From: a bacterium
GTDB taxonomy: Bacteria; SZUA-182; DTGQ01
Length of the DNA stretch: 64,000 bases
Assembly (NCBI GenBank): GCA_040755755.1
Contig: JBFLZW010000061.1
Location: forward strand, 81,246 to 145,245
Reading direction: 5' to 3'
Of this stretch, positions 35,685-44,986 are shown piece by piece (position 1 is the first letter of the stretch; every line of letters begins with the position of its first letter). Under the pieces are notes generated by a model. It did not search any database, was not told where the DNA came from, and saw only the letters and a program-made list of their open reading frames with translations. Position numbers and translations under genes: made by a program.

Positions 35685-37694
35685 TCATTCAGGCGAGAGG
35701 AGCTCGACCGCTTTATCCAGGGCCGCGTGGTTTCCCATCATCACCAGGGTGTCTCCCGACTCGATGGCAGTGTCTGCACCAGGGCTTGGGATCGGCTCAC
35801 TGCCTCTGATAATGGCAATGACCGTAACCCCGGTTTTCAGCCGCAGGTCCAGGGCTCCCAGGGTCCTGCCGACTGCCGGGGACTCGGCAAGCACCAGGAA
35901 GGTTTCGGTCAGCGTTTCGGCAATAAGGTGCTGGATATTTTTAAATCTCATATCCGGGAGCTTTAATCCGCGCAGCATGCTGTAGCCTTCTCCCCGGACA
36001 AGCTGAACCTGAAGCTCGATCATGTTCCGAGGGATATGGTACTGCCGCAGAACACGGGCAAAAATCTCTACCGAAGTTTCAAATTCTTCCGGGATCACCT
36101 GACTGGCCCCTAAATGGTACAGCTCCTCGATCTCGGCAATATGCCGGGTCCGGACCAGAAGAAAAACCTCCGGGTTCATGCTCCGGATCAGCCATATGAC
36201 CCTGCGGTTCACCGAAGGGTCTGAAATGGCAAGTACGGCCATGCGGGCGCGGGGGATACCAAGTTGTTTCAATATTTCGGTGCTGCTTGCGTCGCCATAG
36301 AAAACCGGGTGTCCCTTTTCCCTTCCCTGCCGGATATTCATAATATCCAAATCAACAATAACATAGGGAATTGCCGTGGCCTCCAAAACCCTGGCCAGAT
36401 TGCGGCCATTTTCTCCATAGCCGACAATTACCACATGGTCGTGCCAGGAACGTTTTCCGTCATTCAGAGATCCGGCTTGAGATTTCACCCCCAGCACGGC
36501 ATCCAGCCAGCAGAGGAATGGTTGCAGGCGAAAGCCTGCTTTTGGCGCAAGGAGTATCAGAAAGGGGGTTGCCATCATGCTGATAATGGCGGAAGCTAAA
36601 AACTGCTGGTACGTGACCGATGAAATCAGATGAAAGCGAAGCCCTGTCTGGGCCAGCAGCAGGGAGAATTCGCCAATCTGGGCCAGTCCGAAAGCGGCGC
36701 TGAGGGAAGTGCGGGCGGAAAGTCGGAGCATGAGCGCCACGATAAAGACAACCGCCATCTTACTCCCGAAAATGAGGACCACCAGCCCCAGAACACGCAC
36801 AGGATCGTTCGAAATGGTCCGAAGGTTTGCCAGCATGCCGATCGAAATGAAGAAAAGCCCGGCAAAGCTGTCCCGTAAGGGGAGCATATTGGCCAAAGCC
36901 TGGTGGCTGTATTCCGATTCGGACAAAAGCAGCCCGGCAATAAAGGCCCCCAGGGCCAGGGAAAGGCCAAACTGTGAAGTCAGCCAGGCAGTGCTCAGAC
37001 AGAGCAGAATAATGAACAGGGTAAAGATTTCCTGACTTTTCATCCTCACGATATGATCGATGAGTTTTGGCAAAAGAAACCTGGCTGAGATAAAAACCGC
37101 ACCAACGGCTGCCAGACCGATGAGCAAGGGTGAGAGGATATTCGCCCATGATTGCATTCCCTGTGCAGCGAGCACCGGAGTCAGCAACATCATGGGGACA
37201 ATGCAAAGATCCTGAAACAGGAGCACACCGACAGCAAAATTTCCGTGAAGAGTTGACAACTCTCCCCGTGCTCCATACACTTTCAGGACAATAGCTGTGC
37301 TGCTCAGGGAGAAGAGAAAGCCGAAGAAAATCGCCTCCTGCACGGTATGGCCGGAAAGAGAGGCTACCCCCGTCACCAGGGCGGCAGTCAGGAGGACCTG
37401 CAGGATCCCTCCCCCAACTATATAGCGCCGGATTTCCTTCATCCGATTGAAAGAAAATTCCAGCCCGATGGTAAAAAGGAGCAGAACCACGCCGATTTCA
37501 GCCAGGATCTCAATCTGGTGAACCTCGTGGATTACTCCCAGGACCGATGGCCCGATAATGATTCCAGCCAGCAAAAAGCCCACCACCGGGGGCATGTGGA
37601 TCCGGTTGACCAGATTGACCGTTACAACGGCCACGGCCAGGAGAATGACCAGGTCCAGTAATATCGGTATCTGTGGTGTTAGAGTCGGGTTCAT
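35685..37694 (-). CDS. KefB-like cation:proton antiporter (CPA2) with RCK domain
   Basis: 669-residue inner-membrane transporter. About twelve TM segments form the Na+/H+ exchanger domain (1-385), with typical stretches IHMPPVVGFLLAGIIIGPSVLG, LLLFTIGLEFSF, FGFLFSLSSTAIVLK and GLSLALGAFIAGLLLSES. Next come a TrkA-N/RCK domain with Rossmann motif GYGENGRN (about 420-540) and a TrkA-C domain at the end (about 585-665, LRLKTGVTVIAIIRG). It probably exchanges K+ or Na+ for protons with nucleotide gating. The stop is 7 bases from the convergent beta-helix gene. Confidence 0.9.
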   Translation of the reverse strand: MNPTLTPQIPILLDLVILLAVAVVTVNLVNRIHMPPVVGFLLAGIIIGPSVLGVIHEVHQIEILAEIGVVLLLFTIGLEFSFNRMKEIRRYIVGGGILQVLLTAALVTGVASLSGHTVQEAIFFGFLFSLSSTAIVLKVYGARGELSTLHGNFAVGVLLFQDLCIVPMMLLTPVLAAQGMQSWANILSPLLIGLAAVGAVFISARFLLPKLIDHIVRMKSQEIFTLFIILLCLSTAWLTSQFGLSLALGAFIAGLLLSESEYSHQALANMLPLRDSFAGLFFISIGMLANLRTISNDPVRVLGLVVLIFGSKMAVVFIVALMLRLSARTSLSAAFGLAQIGEFSLLLAQTGLRFHLISSVTYQQFLASAIISMMATPFLILLAPKAGFRLQPFLCWLDAVLGVKSQAGSLNDGKRSWHDHVVIVGYGENGRNLARVLEATAIPYVIVDLDIMNIRQGREKGHPVFYGDASSTEILKQLGIPRARMAVLAISDPSVNRRVIWLIRSMNPEVFLLVRTRHIAEIEELYHLGASQVIPEEFETSVEIFARVLRQYHIPRNMIELQVQLVRGEGYSMLRGLKLPDMRFKNIQHLIAETLTETFLVLAESPAVGRTLGALDLRLKTGVTVIAIIRGSEPIPSPGADTAIESGDTLVMMGNHAALDKAVELLSPE

Positions 37695-37805
37695 TGTATA
37701 CTGCCTCCACTGAATGAATTACCATTATATACCAATTTCCAATAAGGTAAAAATTTTATGAGGCCAACTTCCCCCTGGGCCACCGCAATAAGCTATCGTG
37801 TGTCA

Positions 37806-37858
37806 TTGACAAATACACCTTGATGGGATAATTTAGGTGTATGATGTATTGGTGTATT
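37806..37858 (+). promoter_or_regulatory. Promoter and likely operator of vapBC
   Basis: -35 TTGACA (37806-37811), exact 17-base spacer, -10 TAATTT (37829-37834). AATACACC in the spacer (37812-37819) is mirrored by GGTGTAT at 37836-37842 and GGTGTATT at 37851-37858. The inverted arms flank the -10 box, as expected for autoregulation by a VapBC complex. Confidence 0.65.
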
Positions 37859-37897
37859 AAATGATATGAACGTCGGTAATACTGAGAGGCTTATAAA

Positions 37898-38107
37898 ATG
37901 AAACGAACGAATGTAAATTTAGATGAAGAGCTTGTTAAAGAAGGATTGGAGCTGACTCATTTTAAGACTATAAAAGAACTGGTTAATCATGCTCTTAAGG
38001 AATTTATCGCCTGGAAGAAGAGAAGCCTGCTGTTAGAATGGGAGGGAAAAGTAGAATTTTTTGAGGATTATGACTATAAAGATCTTCGCCAAAGGCACTC
38101 TTCATGA
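37898..38107 (+). CDS. vapB: VapB-type antitoxin
   Basis: 69-residue antitoxin. The start MKRTNVNLDEELVKEGLELT is the RHH-type DNA-binding region of the VapB family (DUF2191-like). The acidic/aromatic tail (WEGKVEFFEDYDYKDLR) is the part that usually wraps the toxin's active site. It overlaps vapC by 4 bases (ATGA), the standard arrangement. Confidence 0.88.
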   Translation: MKRTNVNLDEELVKEGLELTHFKTIKELVNHALKEFIAWKKRSLLLEWEGKVEFFEDYDYKDLRQRHSS

Positions 38108-38499
38108 TTTTGATTGATACCAGTATCTGGATCAGCTATTTCAGCAAGGAACCTGATAAGCATAAAGATGCGGTCAGGTCTTTGATCACTGATAATCGAC
38201 CGATTGTATTGACTGGGGTCATAGTTACAGAAATTCTTCAGGGAATCAGGGAGGAATCTGTTCTGGCTAAAATTAAAGAAATTCTCCTCTCATTTCCTCT
38301 CTTGAACTTCGAAATGGAGGATTACCTTCTGGCAGCCGATATCTACCGTCAGGGGAGAAGGAGAGGAATTACTATTCGCAGCACTATTGATTGCCTTATT
38401 GCTGCTATCTCAATAAATAAAAAATTGGTTTTGTACCATAATGATAAAGACTACCAACAAATTCATACGTTCACTCCTCTTATATTTTTCGACGGCTGA
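38104..38499 (+). CDS. vapC: VapC-type PIN-domain ribonuclease toxin
   Basis: 131-residue PIN nuclease. The four acidic metal ligands are visible: Asp5 (LIDTSIW), Glu43 (VTEILQG), Asp96 (TIDCLIAA) and Asp114/Asp116 (HNDKDY). VapC toxins cut tRNA or rRNA and are neutralised by the VapB encoded just upstream. Length is normal and nothing suggests inactivation. Confidence 0.9.
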   Translation: MILIDTSIWISYFSKEPDKHKDAVRSLITDNRPIVLTGVIVTEILQGIREESVLAKIKEILLSFPLLNFEMEDYLLAADIYRQGRRRGITIRSTIDCLIAAISINKKLVLYHNDKDYQQIHTFTPLIFFDG

Positions 38500-38547
38500 C
38501 CTCCTCTCAGATGTTCCTCATCTTGTAGAGAAGCATCCGCTCTTAAT

Positions 38548-39105
38548 TCATTTCTGTTCCTTGCGGCTTCGTTCGGCCTCCAAAATCTTCCGCCGAAGGT
38601 TACTGATAGGCTCATTTAATCCAATTGACACACCCATAGCCTGTATCTTTTGGGAGAAAGCCTGCTCACATTCCAACTTGCATTTCTTCTTATACTCGTT
38701 CATCAAATTATTGACCACCTCATGGAGTGTAAGGGCTACGGCCTTGAGATTCCTGCCGCCGCTCTCCCCAAGAGCAGCCTCCCAGTGATCATGGAAATAT
38801 GCAACGCTCAAGCGGCCGCTGTATTCTTCCTGCGCAATGCCTTCCAGTTTTTCCAGATAAAAACCTATCTCCTGGTGCGCTCCTTTGGCCTTTTTCAGGA
38901 GCTCCTGAGCCCGTGGATAATCGCCACAAGCCCCTGGCTGCCCGCCGTTGCATGTGACGCAGGAAAAATCTTCAGACTCGCCCGTTTCCGGATCGGTTTG
39001 CCGACACCCGCCGGGAATAACCTCTCTGGTATAATTTTCAAAAGGATACTGATCGTTTGATAGCAAGATTCTTTCACTCCTGTTGCTGGTGAATAATACT
39101 ATCAC
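38548..39105 (-). CDS. Unrecognised protein with Cys cluster and coiled-coil C-terminus
   Basis: Up to 185 residues from a GTG at 39105; the start is uncertain because no strong SD is seen. The N-terminal third has Cys residues in CVTCNGGQPGAC plus an earlier GGC, a possible metal or disulfide site. The rest is helical and charged (AQELLKKAKGAHQEIGFYLEKLEGI, SNLRRKILEAERSRKEQK) with a second Cys pair (KKCKLEC). No signal peptide is visible. It is convergent with vapC. I do not recognise the family. Confidence 0.6.
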   Translation of the reverse strand: MIVLFTSNRSERILLSNDQYPFENYTREVIPGGCRQTDPETGESEDFSCVTCNGGQPGACGDYPRAQELLKKAKGAHQEIGFYLEKLEGIAQEEYSGRLSVAYFHDHWEAALGESGGRNLKAVALTLHEVVNNLMNEYKKKCKLECEQAFSQKIQAMGVSIGLNEPISNLRRKILEAERSRKEQK

Positions 39106-39305
39106 ACTTTAGCCTCAAGAGCATAAAAAAATGTAGCTACTCAGGCACAAAGCCTTGCCCCTCTGAACCTGATGAAATGTTACCATTTTTCTCTCCTTTC
39201 TTCCGAAGAAAAGATAGTAACTCATAACCTGTACGGTAAACGGCCTGCACAGGTATGCGGATGCTTTTGGGCATTCGAGCGCAGAGAGAGTTAAGGAGAG
39301 GAATT

Positions 39306-40037
39306 ATGAAAAGGTTAATAACAGTTCTTACTTCGTTGGTTGTGATGATCATTATAACGAGCATACCAGGTTCTGTCGCCAAGGTGACCGAGGGGGCAAA
39401 GCTGGAAACAGGTATATTGCACACCATTCCCTGTCTGAGGGAAAAGTCCCTGCCAGCCAGGGAAATCGTACCGGCTTCGGAAAAGATAATCAGCCACCCT
39501 GTTAATGCTGTAGAGCCCCTCATTGCTGATCTTAAGGATCAGGATCCGCAGGTACGGGAAGATGCTGCCGAGGCATTGGGAAAGATCAAAAATGTCCGGG
39601 CAGTGGAGCCTTTGATTGCAGCCCTGAAGGATGAAAGTCCGAAAGTGCGGGAAAATGCTGCCGAAGCACTGGGGAGAATCAGGGATGCCGGTGCAGTGAA
39701 TTCTCTGATCGTTGCCCTTCAGGATGAGGATCGTAATGTGCGGGAGGAGGCGGCCGAGGCACTGGGAAGGATAGGCAAGGCCGGTGCTGCGGTGGAGCCC
39801 TTGATTGCCGCCCTGAGGGATGAAGACCAGGAAGTACGGGAGGAGGCAGCCGAGGCACTGGGGAAGATCAAGGACTTGCGGGCTGTAGAACCGCTGATCG
39901 CTGCCCTGAAGGATGAGGAACCGGAGGTGAAGGAGAATGCTGCCAGGGCGCTTCGGAAAATAACCGGAGAAGATTTTGGCCAGGACCCTGCGAATTGGGA
40001 GAAATGGCTGGAGCAGGAGAAGAAATCTCCTTTGTAA
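39306..40037 (+). CDS. Exported HEAT-repeat (PBS-lyase-like) protein
   Basis: 243 residues from the ATG at 39306, preceded by AAGGAG. Signal peptide ([22 protein letters not shown]), a short linker, then five HEAT-like repeats of 31-32 residues (about 75-230). The repeats follow the pattern [26 protein letters not shown], as in PBS lyase HEAT repeats, which make helical scaffolds for protein binding. The C-terminus ([19 protein letters not shown]) matches the usual capping sequence. Partner unknown. The repeats are very alike, so the array looks recently expanded. Confidence 0.82.
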   Translation: MKRLITVLTSLVVMIIITSIPGSVAKVTEGAKLETGILHTIPCLREKSLPAREIVPASEKIISHPVNAVEPLIADLKDQDPQVREDAAEALGKIKNVRAVEPLIAALKDESPKVRENAAEALGRIRDAGAVNSLIVALQDEDRNVREEAAEALGRIGKAGAAVEPLIAALRDEDQEVREEAAEALGKIKDLRAVEPLIAALKDEEPEVKENAARALRKITGEDFGQDPANWEKWLEQEKKSPL

Positions 40038-40063
40038 CTCAGGTTGTTGAGGCTGTTCCCTGA

Positions 40064-40126
40064 GAAGTCAGGAGCCAGAAGTCAGGAGCCAGAAGAAAAG
40101 CGTTTCTCCTGACTTCTGACTCCTGT
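40064..40126. repeat. Dispersed GTCAGGAGCCAGAA inverted repeat, copy 1
   Basis: Two direct copies of AGAAGTCAGGAGCC are followed by the inverted arm CTCCTGACTTCTGACTCCTG and TTTTTT. The stem is imperfect, about 20 bp, and may terminate the HEAT-repeat gene. Related elements lie at 46933 and 54736. Confidence 0.65.
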
Positions 40127-40137
40127 TTTTTCCATCT

Positions 40138-40178
40138 GTTCATTCCCCTCATACTGGAGAGGTATGAGGGGAATGAAC
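40138..40178 (-). terminator. 17-bp perfect hairpin after the GLYGG gene at 40200
   Basis: GTTCATTCCCCTCATAC (40138-40154) pairs exactly with 40162-40178 across a 7-base loop. It lies 22 bases downstream of the minus-strand stop. The core ATTCCCCTCA recurs in the hairpin after the GLYGG gene at 47217. Confidence 0.7.
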
Positions 40179-40199
40179 GAGTTAAAGAGAGAGATTAAA

Positions 40200-41069
40200 T
40201 TAAATAACCGCCGGCGTCAATGCCGCCGTGAAAGAGCCATTTGAAGCAACGGACGAGCCTTGGGTCATGGTAAAGGTACCGAACATCGCGGTGGACGAAG
40301 TCAGCGTACAGGCTACATCGAGCCGGATAGTCTGACCGGCAGCGTTAAGACCGGTTCCGGAAAGGATTACCTGATTGTTGAGCACCGTTCCGGTCACATC
40401 GATCGCTGATCCGAGAATCGGATGGTTGACGAGCTGAACAAACCCGGTCACGTTGCTCACGAGTACCGGATCCTGAACGATATTGATGGTTATGGGTCCA
40501 TTGGCTACAACCACCGCCCCTTTGGTGAAGATATTGGACCATGTGCCATCCCACGTTCCAAACTGTTCGGCCAGACCGTATCGTAAACCGCCCAGGCCGC
40601 CATAGAGTCCCAGGCCGCCATACAGACCGCTCAGTCCATAGAGCCCGCCAAGACCGCCATACAGACCGAAACCATAGAGGCCGCCGCCATAGAGCCCGCC
40701 AAGACCGCCATACAGACCATACAGCCCGCCGCCATAGAGGCTTCCGTAGAGCCCTCCGCCGTAGATACTGCCAAGACCGCCATACAGCCCGCCAAGCCCG
40801 TAGAAGCTTCCGCCATAGAGCCCGCCGCCGTAAAGGCCGCCATAAGCACCACCATATAACCCAATACCACCATATAAACCGCTTAAACCGCCATAATAGA
40901 CGCTGCCCAAAGAGGTTCCGCTGCCCGCGTAGCTGCCGATGCCATAGAGACCACCATAATAAGCTTGAGCAGTTTTCTGAGGAAGAATCAGAGCCAACCC
41001 GACCAGGAACGAGGAAACAACCATCAAGAGCCGAGAATGAGAAGGAGAACCTGAAATCCGCATATTCAT
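40200..41069 (-). CDS. Secreted GLYGG-repeat protein, paralogue A
   Basis: 289 residues. A signal peptide (VVSSFLVGLALILP, cleavage after AQA) is followed by about 130 residues of tandem GLYGG/GLYGL repeats rich in Gly, Tyr and Leu. A conserved C-terminal domain of about 120 residues follows: RYGLAEQFGTWDGTWS, NGPITINIVQDPVL, DVTGTVLNNQVILSG, then Ser/Thr-rich strands to a terminal ALTPAVI. The repeat resembles structural Gly/Tyr-rich proteins. The C-terminal domain looks beta-rich and could be a binding or assembly module; I know no family for it. The start at 41069 (ATG) is one codon after a GTG. It may share a transcript with paralogue B 168 bases upstream. Confidence 0.75.
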   Translation of the reverse strand: MNMRISGSPSHSRLLMVVSSFLVGLALILPQKTAQAYYGGLYGIGSYAGSGTSLGSVYYGGLSGLYGGIGLYGGAYGGLYGGGLYGGSFYGLGGLYGGLGSIYGGGLYGSLYGGGLYGLYGGLGGLYGGGLYGFGLYGGLGGLYGLSGLYGGLGLYGGLGGLRYGLAEQFGTWDGTWSNIFTKGAVVVANGPITINIVQDPVLVSNVTGFVQLVNHPILGSAIDVTGTVLNNQVILSGTGLNAAGQTIRLDVACTLTSSTAMFGTFTMTQGSSVASNGSFTAALTPAVI

Positions 41070-41236
41070 CACCGTACCAATCTGAACCTTTATGGAAAAA
41101 GCTGTTTTTACCTATTGCCAGGAGAGCGATATCTCATCCTGCCTGTTTAAATTCCAGAACTCATCGTCTTACCAGAACGCATACCGGTTTCCCCGGAACT
41201 GCACGCTCGACGGCCAGATCCATAGGGAATTATCCG

Positions 41237-42049
41237 CTAAATTACCGGTGTTGTCAGGCTGGCGGTAAAAGACCCTGTTTCAAGTACAAGTGTCCCGCTC
41301 TTGCCCAGGGTGTAATTGCCCTGCATCTCGGTGGAAGAAACCAGGTTTGCGACAATATCAAGGATGACCGCGCCGCCAGTCCCGGCATAGGAACCGTTCA
41401 GGTATACCTGGTTGTTCAGTACCGTGCCGGTGACTTCCACCAGCGCAGGCAGGACAGCATTGCCAAGCAACTGGACATATCCGTACACGTTACTCGTCAA
41501 TACCGGATCCAGGATAATGTTTATGGTGATGGGACCACTGGCGATGGAAGAATACCAGAGACCTTCCCAGGTTCCGGCTTGTTCAGCCAGGCCATACCGT
41601 AAGCCACCGAGTCCGGACAGGCCGTAGAGCCCGCCAAGACCGCCATACAGGCCGCCGAGGCCATAGAGGCCATAAAGGCCATAAAGGCTGCTGCCATAAA
41701 GCCCACCATAGAGCCCGCCATATAAGCCATACAGGCCGCCGCCATAGAGGCTGCCGTAGAGTCCTCCGCCGTAGATACTGCCAAGACCATAGAGGCCCCC
41801 ATAGAGCCCACCATATAAACCGCCCAAACCGCCATAATAGACGCTGCCAAGGGTACTTCCGCTGCCCGTGAAGCTGCCGATGCCATACAGGCCGCCGCCG
41901 TAGAGCCCGCCATACAGTCCACCGTAGCCGTAGCCATAGTAAGCCCAGGCATTCCCCTGAAGTGAAATCATACTCAAAGTAAATAAAAATACGAAAGAAA
42001 TAACCAAAAGTTGAAATCTGGAAGGGAAATTCATAATCCTCTTTTCCAT
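41237..42049 (-). CDS. Secreted GLYGG-repeat protein, paralogue B
   Basis: 270 residues from the ATG at 42049, chosen because TAGGAG precedes it; the frame is open 23 codons further. Signal peptide (LLVISFVFLFTLSMISL, cleavage after AWA), about 110 residues of GLYGG repeats, and the family C-terminal domain (RYGLAEQAGTWEGLW, SGPITINIILDPVL, EVTGTVLNNQVYLNG, ending SLTTPVI). A sigma-54-type promoter sequence identical to that of paralogue C lies upstream at 42327-42344. No terminator follows, so paralogue A is probably co-transcribed. Confidence 0.75.
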   Translation of the reverse strand: MEKRIMNFPSRFQLLVISFVFLFTLSMISLQGNAWAYYGYGYGGLYGGLYGGGLYGIGSFTGSGSTLGSVYYGGLGGLYGGLYGGLYGLGSIYGGGLYGSLYGGGLYGLYGGLYGGLYGSSLYGLYGLYGLGGLYGGLGGLYGLSGLGGLRYGLAEQAGTWEGLWYSSIASGPITINIILDPVLTSNVYGYVQLLGNAVLPALVEVTGTVLNNQVYLNGSYAGTGGAVILDIVANLVSSTEMQGNYTLGKSGTLVLETGSFTASLTTPVI

Positions 42050-42639
42050 TGCACTCCTAGCCTCTTTATGTAATTCTCGCCACATCCGCTGGTTGTTAAC
42101 CGAAAACCCGTTCTGCATTCTGAAGTCCTGCCACTAACCACCTCTCTTCTGAAATCCGGCTGTATGCACCTCCCTTCATTACACCAATGAGGCAATCTTT
42201 TTTGGCTTCAATATCCATCGAGAAAGTCCTGGAGCGGCAATACCGGATTCTGCCACCGGCAGCCCTCCTTCCAGATAGACTTCGGGCACCTTCAGCATGA
42301 GCCGAATCTGCCTGCCTTTTAAGATCAGCAATATTGATACCAGGTCATATAAGGACAGTGTCATTACTGAGGACAGCGCCTTTCCCCTCGCCACCTTGGG
42401 GTGGGATGGCTGGCATGGAGCCCCTGGGGCAAGTGAGGGGCGTTTGTGGTGGATAGTCCTTAACTTAATGGCATTGAACCACAAAATGAAGGATGCCAGG
42501 TTAGCTGGCCTTGAAAAGGATACTTTTTGTCATAAAAAGTATAAACAATCTGTATATAATCTATTCCGAGGTCAAATGGAGGCCACACGAGAAGCGTGGA
42601 GGCGAGACATTCCATGTTCGCCTCCACGGCACTGTATCC
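42050..42639. other. Leader/intergenic region upstream of GLYGG paralogue B
   Basis: 590 bases. It contains the sigma-54-type site at 42327-42344, a long leader before 42049, and a GC-rich palindromic stretch near 42385-42420 (CTCGCCACCTTGGGGTGGG). No gene is supported on either strand; short frames here lack an SD and protein-like composition. Confidence 0.45.
42327..42344 (-). promoter_or_regulatory. Sigma-54-type promoter of GLYGG paralogue B
   Basis: Minus strand reads CCTGGTATCAATATTGCT: GG and GC separated by 10 bases, TTGCT as a perfect -12 element, TGGTAT as the -24 element. The identical 18 bases occur upstream of paralogue C (48200-48217), while the flanks differ. Confidence 0.65.
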
Positions 42640-43056
42640 TTAGAGTTGCAGTGACGACAGCAGCCTGTTGCAGGCATCTTCGCACTGTCGGCAATAGTCA
42701 GCGCACATTCGACAGTGATCGTATTTACTGGCGTGTTCCTGACACTCCTGCCTGCATCCCTGACAGGCCATCGCACATGCCTGAAGCTGGCTGCGGAGCA
42801 GGCTCATGGGCGGTTCCGTCTGACGGCAAAGCAAGGTGCCGGTCAGATTACAGACATCGGCACAGTCCAGATTTATCCGGATGCAGCGGATCAGCGATTG
42901 GATGTCCTTTTCGCCGATGCAGGCATCGGCGCAACTGCTGCATGCCTGGGCCGCATTGCTGGTAGCCTGGATGCATGAAATCAGCGCATCCCTGTCCATC
43001 TTCATCTGTGACATGCGGGGGTGCACCTTGAGCATATCTTGCATATGATGGCTCAT
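42640..43056 (-). CDS. Cys-rich four-helix copper-storage-like protein (Csp/DUF326)
   Basis: 138 residues with 17 Cys, mostly in CxxC or CxxxC spacing along helices (CSSCADAC, CADVC, CAMACQGCRQEC, CRMCADYCRQCEDAC). This is the pattern of Csp four-helix bundles that store Cu(I) in their core. His and Met near the N-terminus (MSHHMQDMLKVHPRM) could add ligands. There is no signal peptide, so a cytosolic Csp3-like role is likely. AAGGAG precedes the ATG. No copper regulator or pump is adjacent. Confidence 0.85.
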   Translation of the reverse strand: MSHHMQDMLKVHPRMSQMKMDRDALISCIQATSNAAQACSSCADACIGEKDIQSLIRCIRINLDCADVCNLTGTLLCRQTEPPMSLLRSQLQACAMACQGCRQECQEHASKYDHCRMCADYCRQCEDACNRLLSSLQL

Positions 43057-43237
43057 TGTTTATCTCCTTCCACGTTATGGAAACTCGACTCCTTCCATAT
43101 AATTCCTGTTTCCGATCACCTCATGATCCGTTCCATTATTCTTACAGGATCAATCTTACTGTCTCAAAATTACCTTCCAACCTACTATTTCGGCTTCCAG
43201 GAATTCTCCTCCCTACCACGTCATGCTGAATTGATGG

Positions 43238-44986
43238 TCATCGAGAGGCTTGGTTATTGTGGTTATGATCGGCGCTGATGAGATAAGCGTTTTCCAGGTA
43301 CTGGAGCACCATGCGCTGAGCATTGAAAAACGATGCATTCAGGGCAATAGCCGAGCGCATGACCCCGGCAAAGGCATTCTGCCGTCCATAGAACATGGGA
43401 ATGATAATATGTTCCAGCTTATTGTAGAGAAATACATAATCCTTGGAAGGATTGCTTTCAAGATCCCAATCATCTCCGATGGACCATCCGGTGACTCCCT
43501 CCACATGTCCCTCGATCCACCAGCCATCCAGAATACTCAAGCTGGGAACACCATTCAGCGCGGCTTTCATACCGCTTGTACCGGAAGCCTCCTGTGGCTT
43601 CTTGGGGGTATTTACCCATAAGTCCACCCCGGCACACATCAGCCTCGCCAGCGCCATATCATATTCCTCAAGGTACACCACCGGCACAATTCCTTTCAGC
43701 GCATTGGCAGCCTCGAAGATGCGCCTGATCAGTGCCTTGCCGCTCTCATCGCGCGGATGCGCCTTGCCTCCATAAATTATCTGCAGAGGGCCAATTTGCT
43801 GAGCTATCATTTTCAGCCGGTCCATATTGGAAAACAACAGGTCCGAACGTTTGTATGCCGTGGCCCTGCGGGCAAAGCCGAGGGTCATGACCGAGGGATT
43901 CAAACGTACGCCGCTGCGGCGATCCACCTCAGCCAGAAGCTCCCGCTTGGCCTCGATATGGGCTTCCCTGATCTTTTCAAGGGGGATGCTGATGGCATAG
44001 CGCAGATAGAGATTATCATGACGCCATTCGGTGATATAATGGTCATACAGATTGCAGAAAGGCATCGATGTCCAGGTGCCGGCATGAACCCCGTTGGTGA
44101 TGGAGTTAATGGGGTAGTTGGGGAACATGCTCCGGGAGATTTCCTCATGGCGCATGGAGACTCCATTGATATAGCGTGAAAAAAAGAGAGCCAGATATGA
44201 CATGTTCAGGGTGTCGTTTGTACAGCAGCGGGTATTCTGCAGGAAAGAGGCCGCTTCCTCTCCCAATACCCGGCGGGCCATTTCCATGGGAAAGATATCA
44301 TGCCCGGCTGGTACCGGTGTGTGAGTCGTGAACACACATCTATGCCGGATCGCTTCGATGTCGGCAGCGGCAATAGTATGGAGGCCGTTCCCTTTATGGC
44401 GTTCCTCCAGGAGGGCCAGGGTAAGGAGAGCCGAGTGACCCTCGTTCATATGGTAAGCCTGCACTCTCCGGTGCCCCAGGGCACGGAGCATGGCTACACC
44501 ACCCAGCCCCAGCACCGCCTCCTGACACAGGCGATAAAAGTCGTCACCGCCATACAGGGAGTCGGTAAGGGTTCTATCCCATTCACTGTTTTCATCCAGT
44601 AACGTATCCAGAAAGTAGACAGGCACAATATGGCCTGACAGCCCATGCAGGGTATAGCGCCAGGCGCGGATATTCACCGTTCGGCCCTCGATATTGATCG
44701 ATACCCGGGCTGAGAGAGGTTCCAGGAATTCCTCCGGTGACCAGACAGCAGGGCTCTCGGTCTGGTTCCCCCGATCGTCGAGATGCTGCCTGAAGTATCC
44801 CTTGCGGTGCAGAAGGGTCACTCCGACCATCGGTATGCTTAAATCAGCGGCAGCACGCAAGGTGTCCCCCGCCAGCACTCCCAGGCCGCCGCTATAGGTA
44901 GGCATGGCCGGATCAAGGCCGACCTCCATGGAAAAATAGGCAACCAGAGAAGTAAATAAATATATCTGTGACATAGGACTAATCAT
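43238..44986 (-). CDS. Alpha-glucan (glycogen/maltodextrin) phosphorylase
   Basis: GT35 enzyme, 582 residues, releasing glucose-1-phosphate from alpha-1,4-glucan with PLP. It is the short bacterial/archaeal type without the long N-terminal regulatory part. Motifs: VAYFSMEVGLDPAMPTYSGG, GVTLLHRKGYFRQ, YHMNEGHSALL, FTTHTPVPAGHD, NGVHAGTWTS, FARRATAYKRSDLL, IYGGKAHPRDE and the PLP-site loop EASGTSGMKAALNGVPS. The ATG at 44986 has AGGAGGA upstream; a TTG two codons earlier is possible. With the GH57 gene at 31.2 kb it points to glycogen or maltodextrin turnover. Confidence 0.92.
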   Translation of the reverse strand: MISPMSQIYLFTSLVAYFSMEVGLDPAMPTYSGGLGVLAGDTLRAAADLSIPMVGVTLLHRKGYFRQHLDDRGNQTESPAVWSPEEFLEPLSARVSINIEGRTVNIRAWRYTLHGLSGHIVPVYFLDTLLDENSEWDRTLTDSLYGGDDFYRLCQEAVLGLGGVAMLRALGHRRVQAYHMNEGHSALLTLALLEERHKGNGLHTIAAADIEAIRHRCVFTTHTPVPAGHDIFPMEMARRVLGEEAASFLQNTRCCTNDTLNMSYLALFFSRYINGVSMRHEEISRSMFPNYPINSITNGVHAGTWTSMPFCNLYDHYITEWRHDNLYLRYAISIPLEKIREAHIEAKRELLAEVDRRSGVRLNPSVMTLGFARRATAYKRSDLLFSNMDRLKMIAQQIGPLQIIYGGKAHPRDESGKALIRRIFEAANALKGIVPVVYLEEYDMALARLMCAGVDLWVNTPKKPQEASGTSGMKAALNGVPSLSILDGWWIEGHVEGVTGWSIGDDWDLESNPSKDYVFLYNKLEHIIIPMFYGRQNAFAGVMRSAIALNASFFNAQRMVLQYLENAYLISADHNHNNQASR

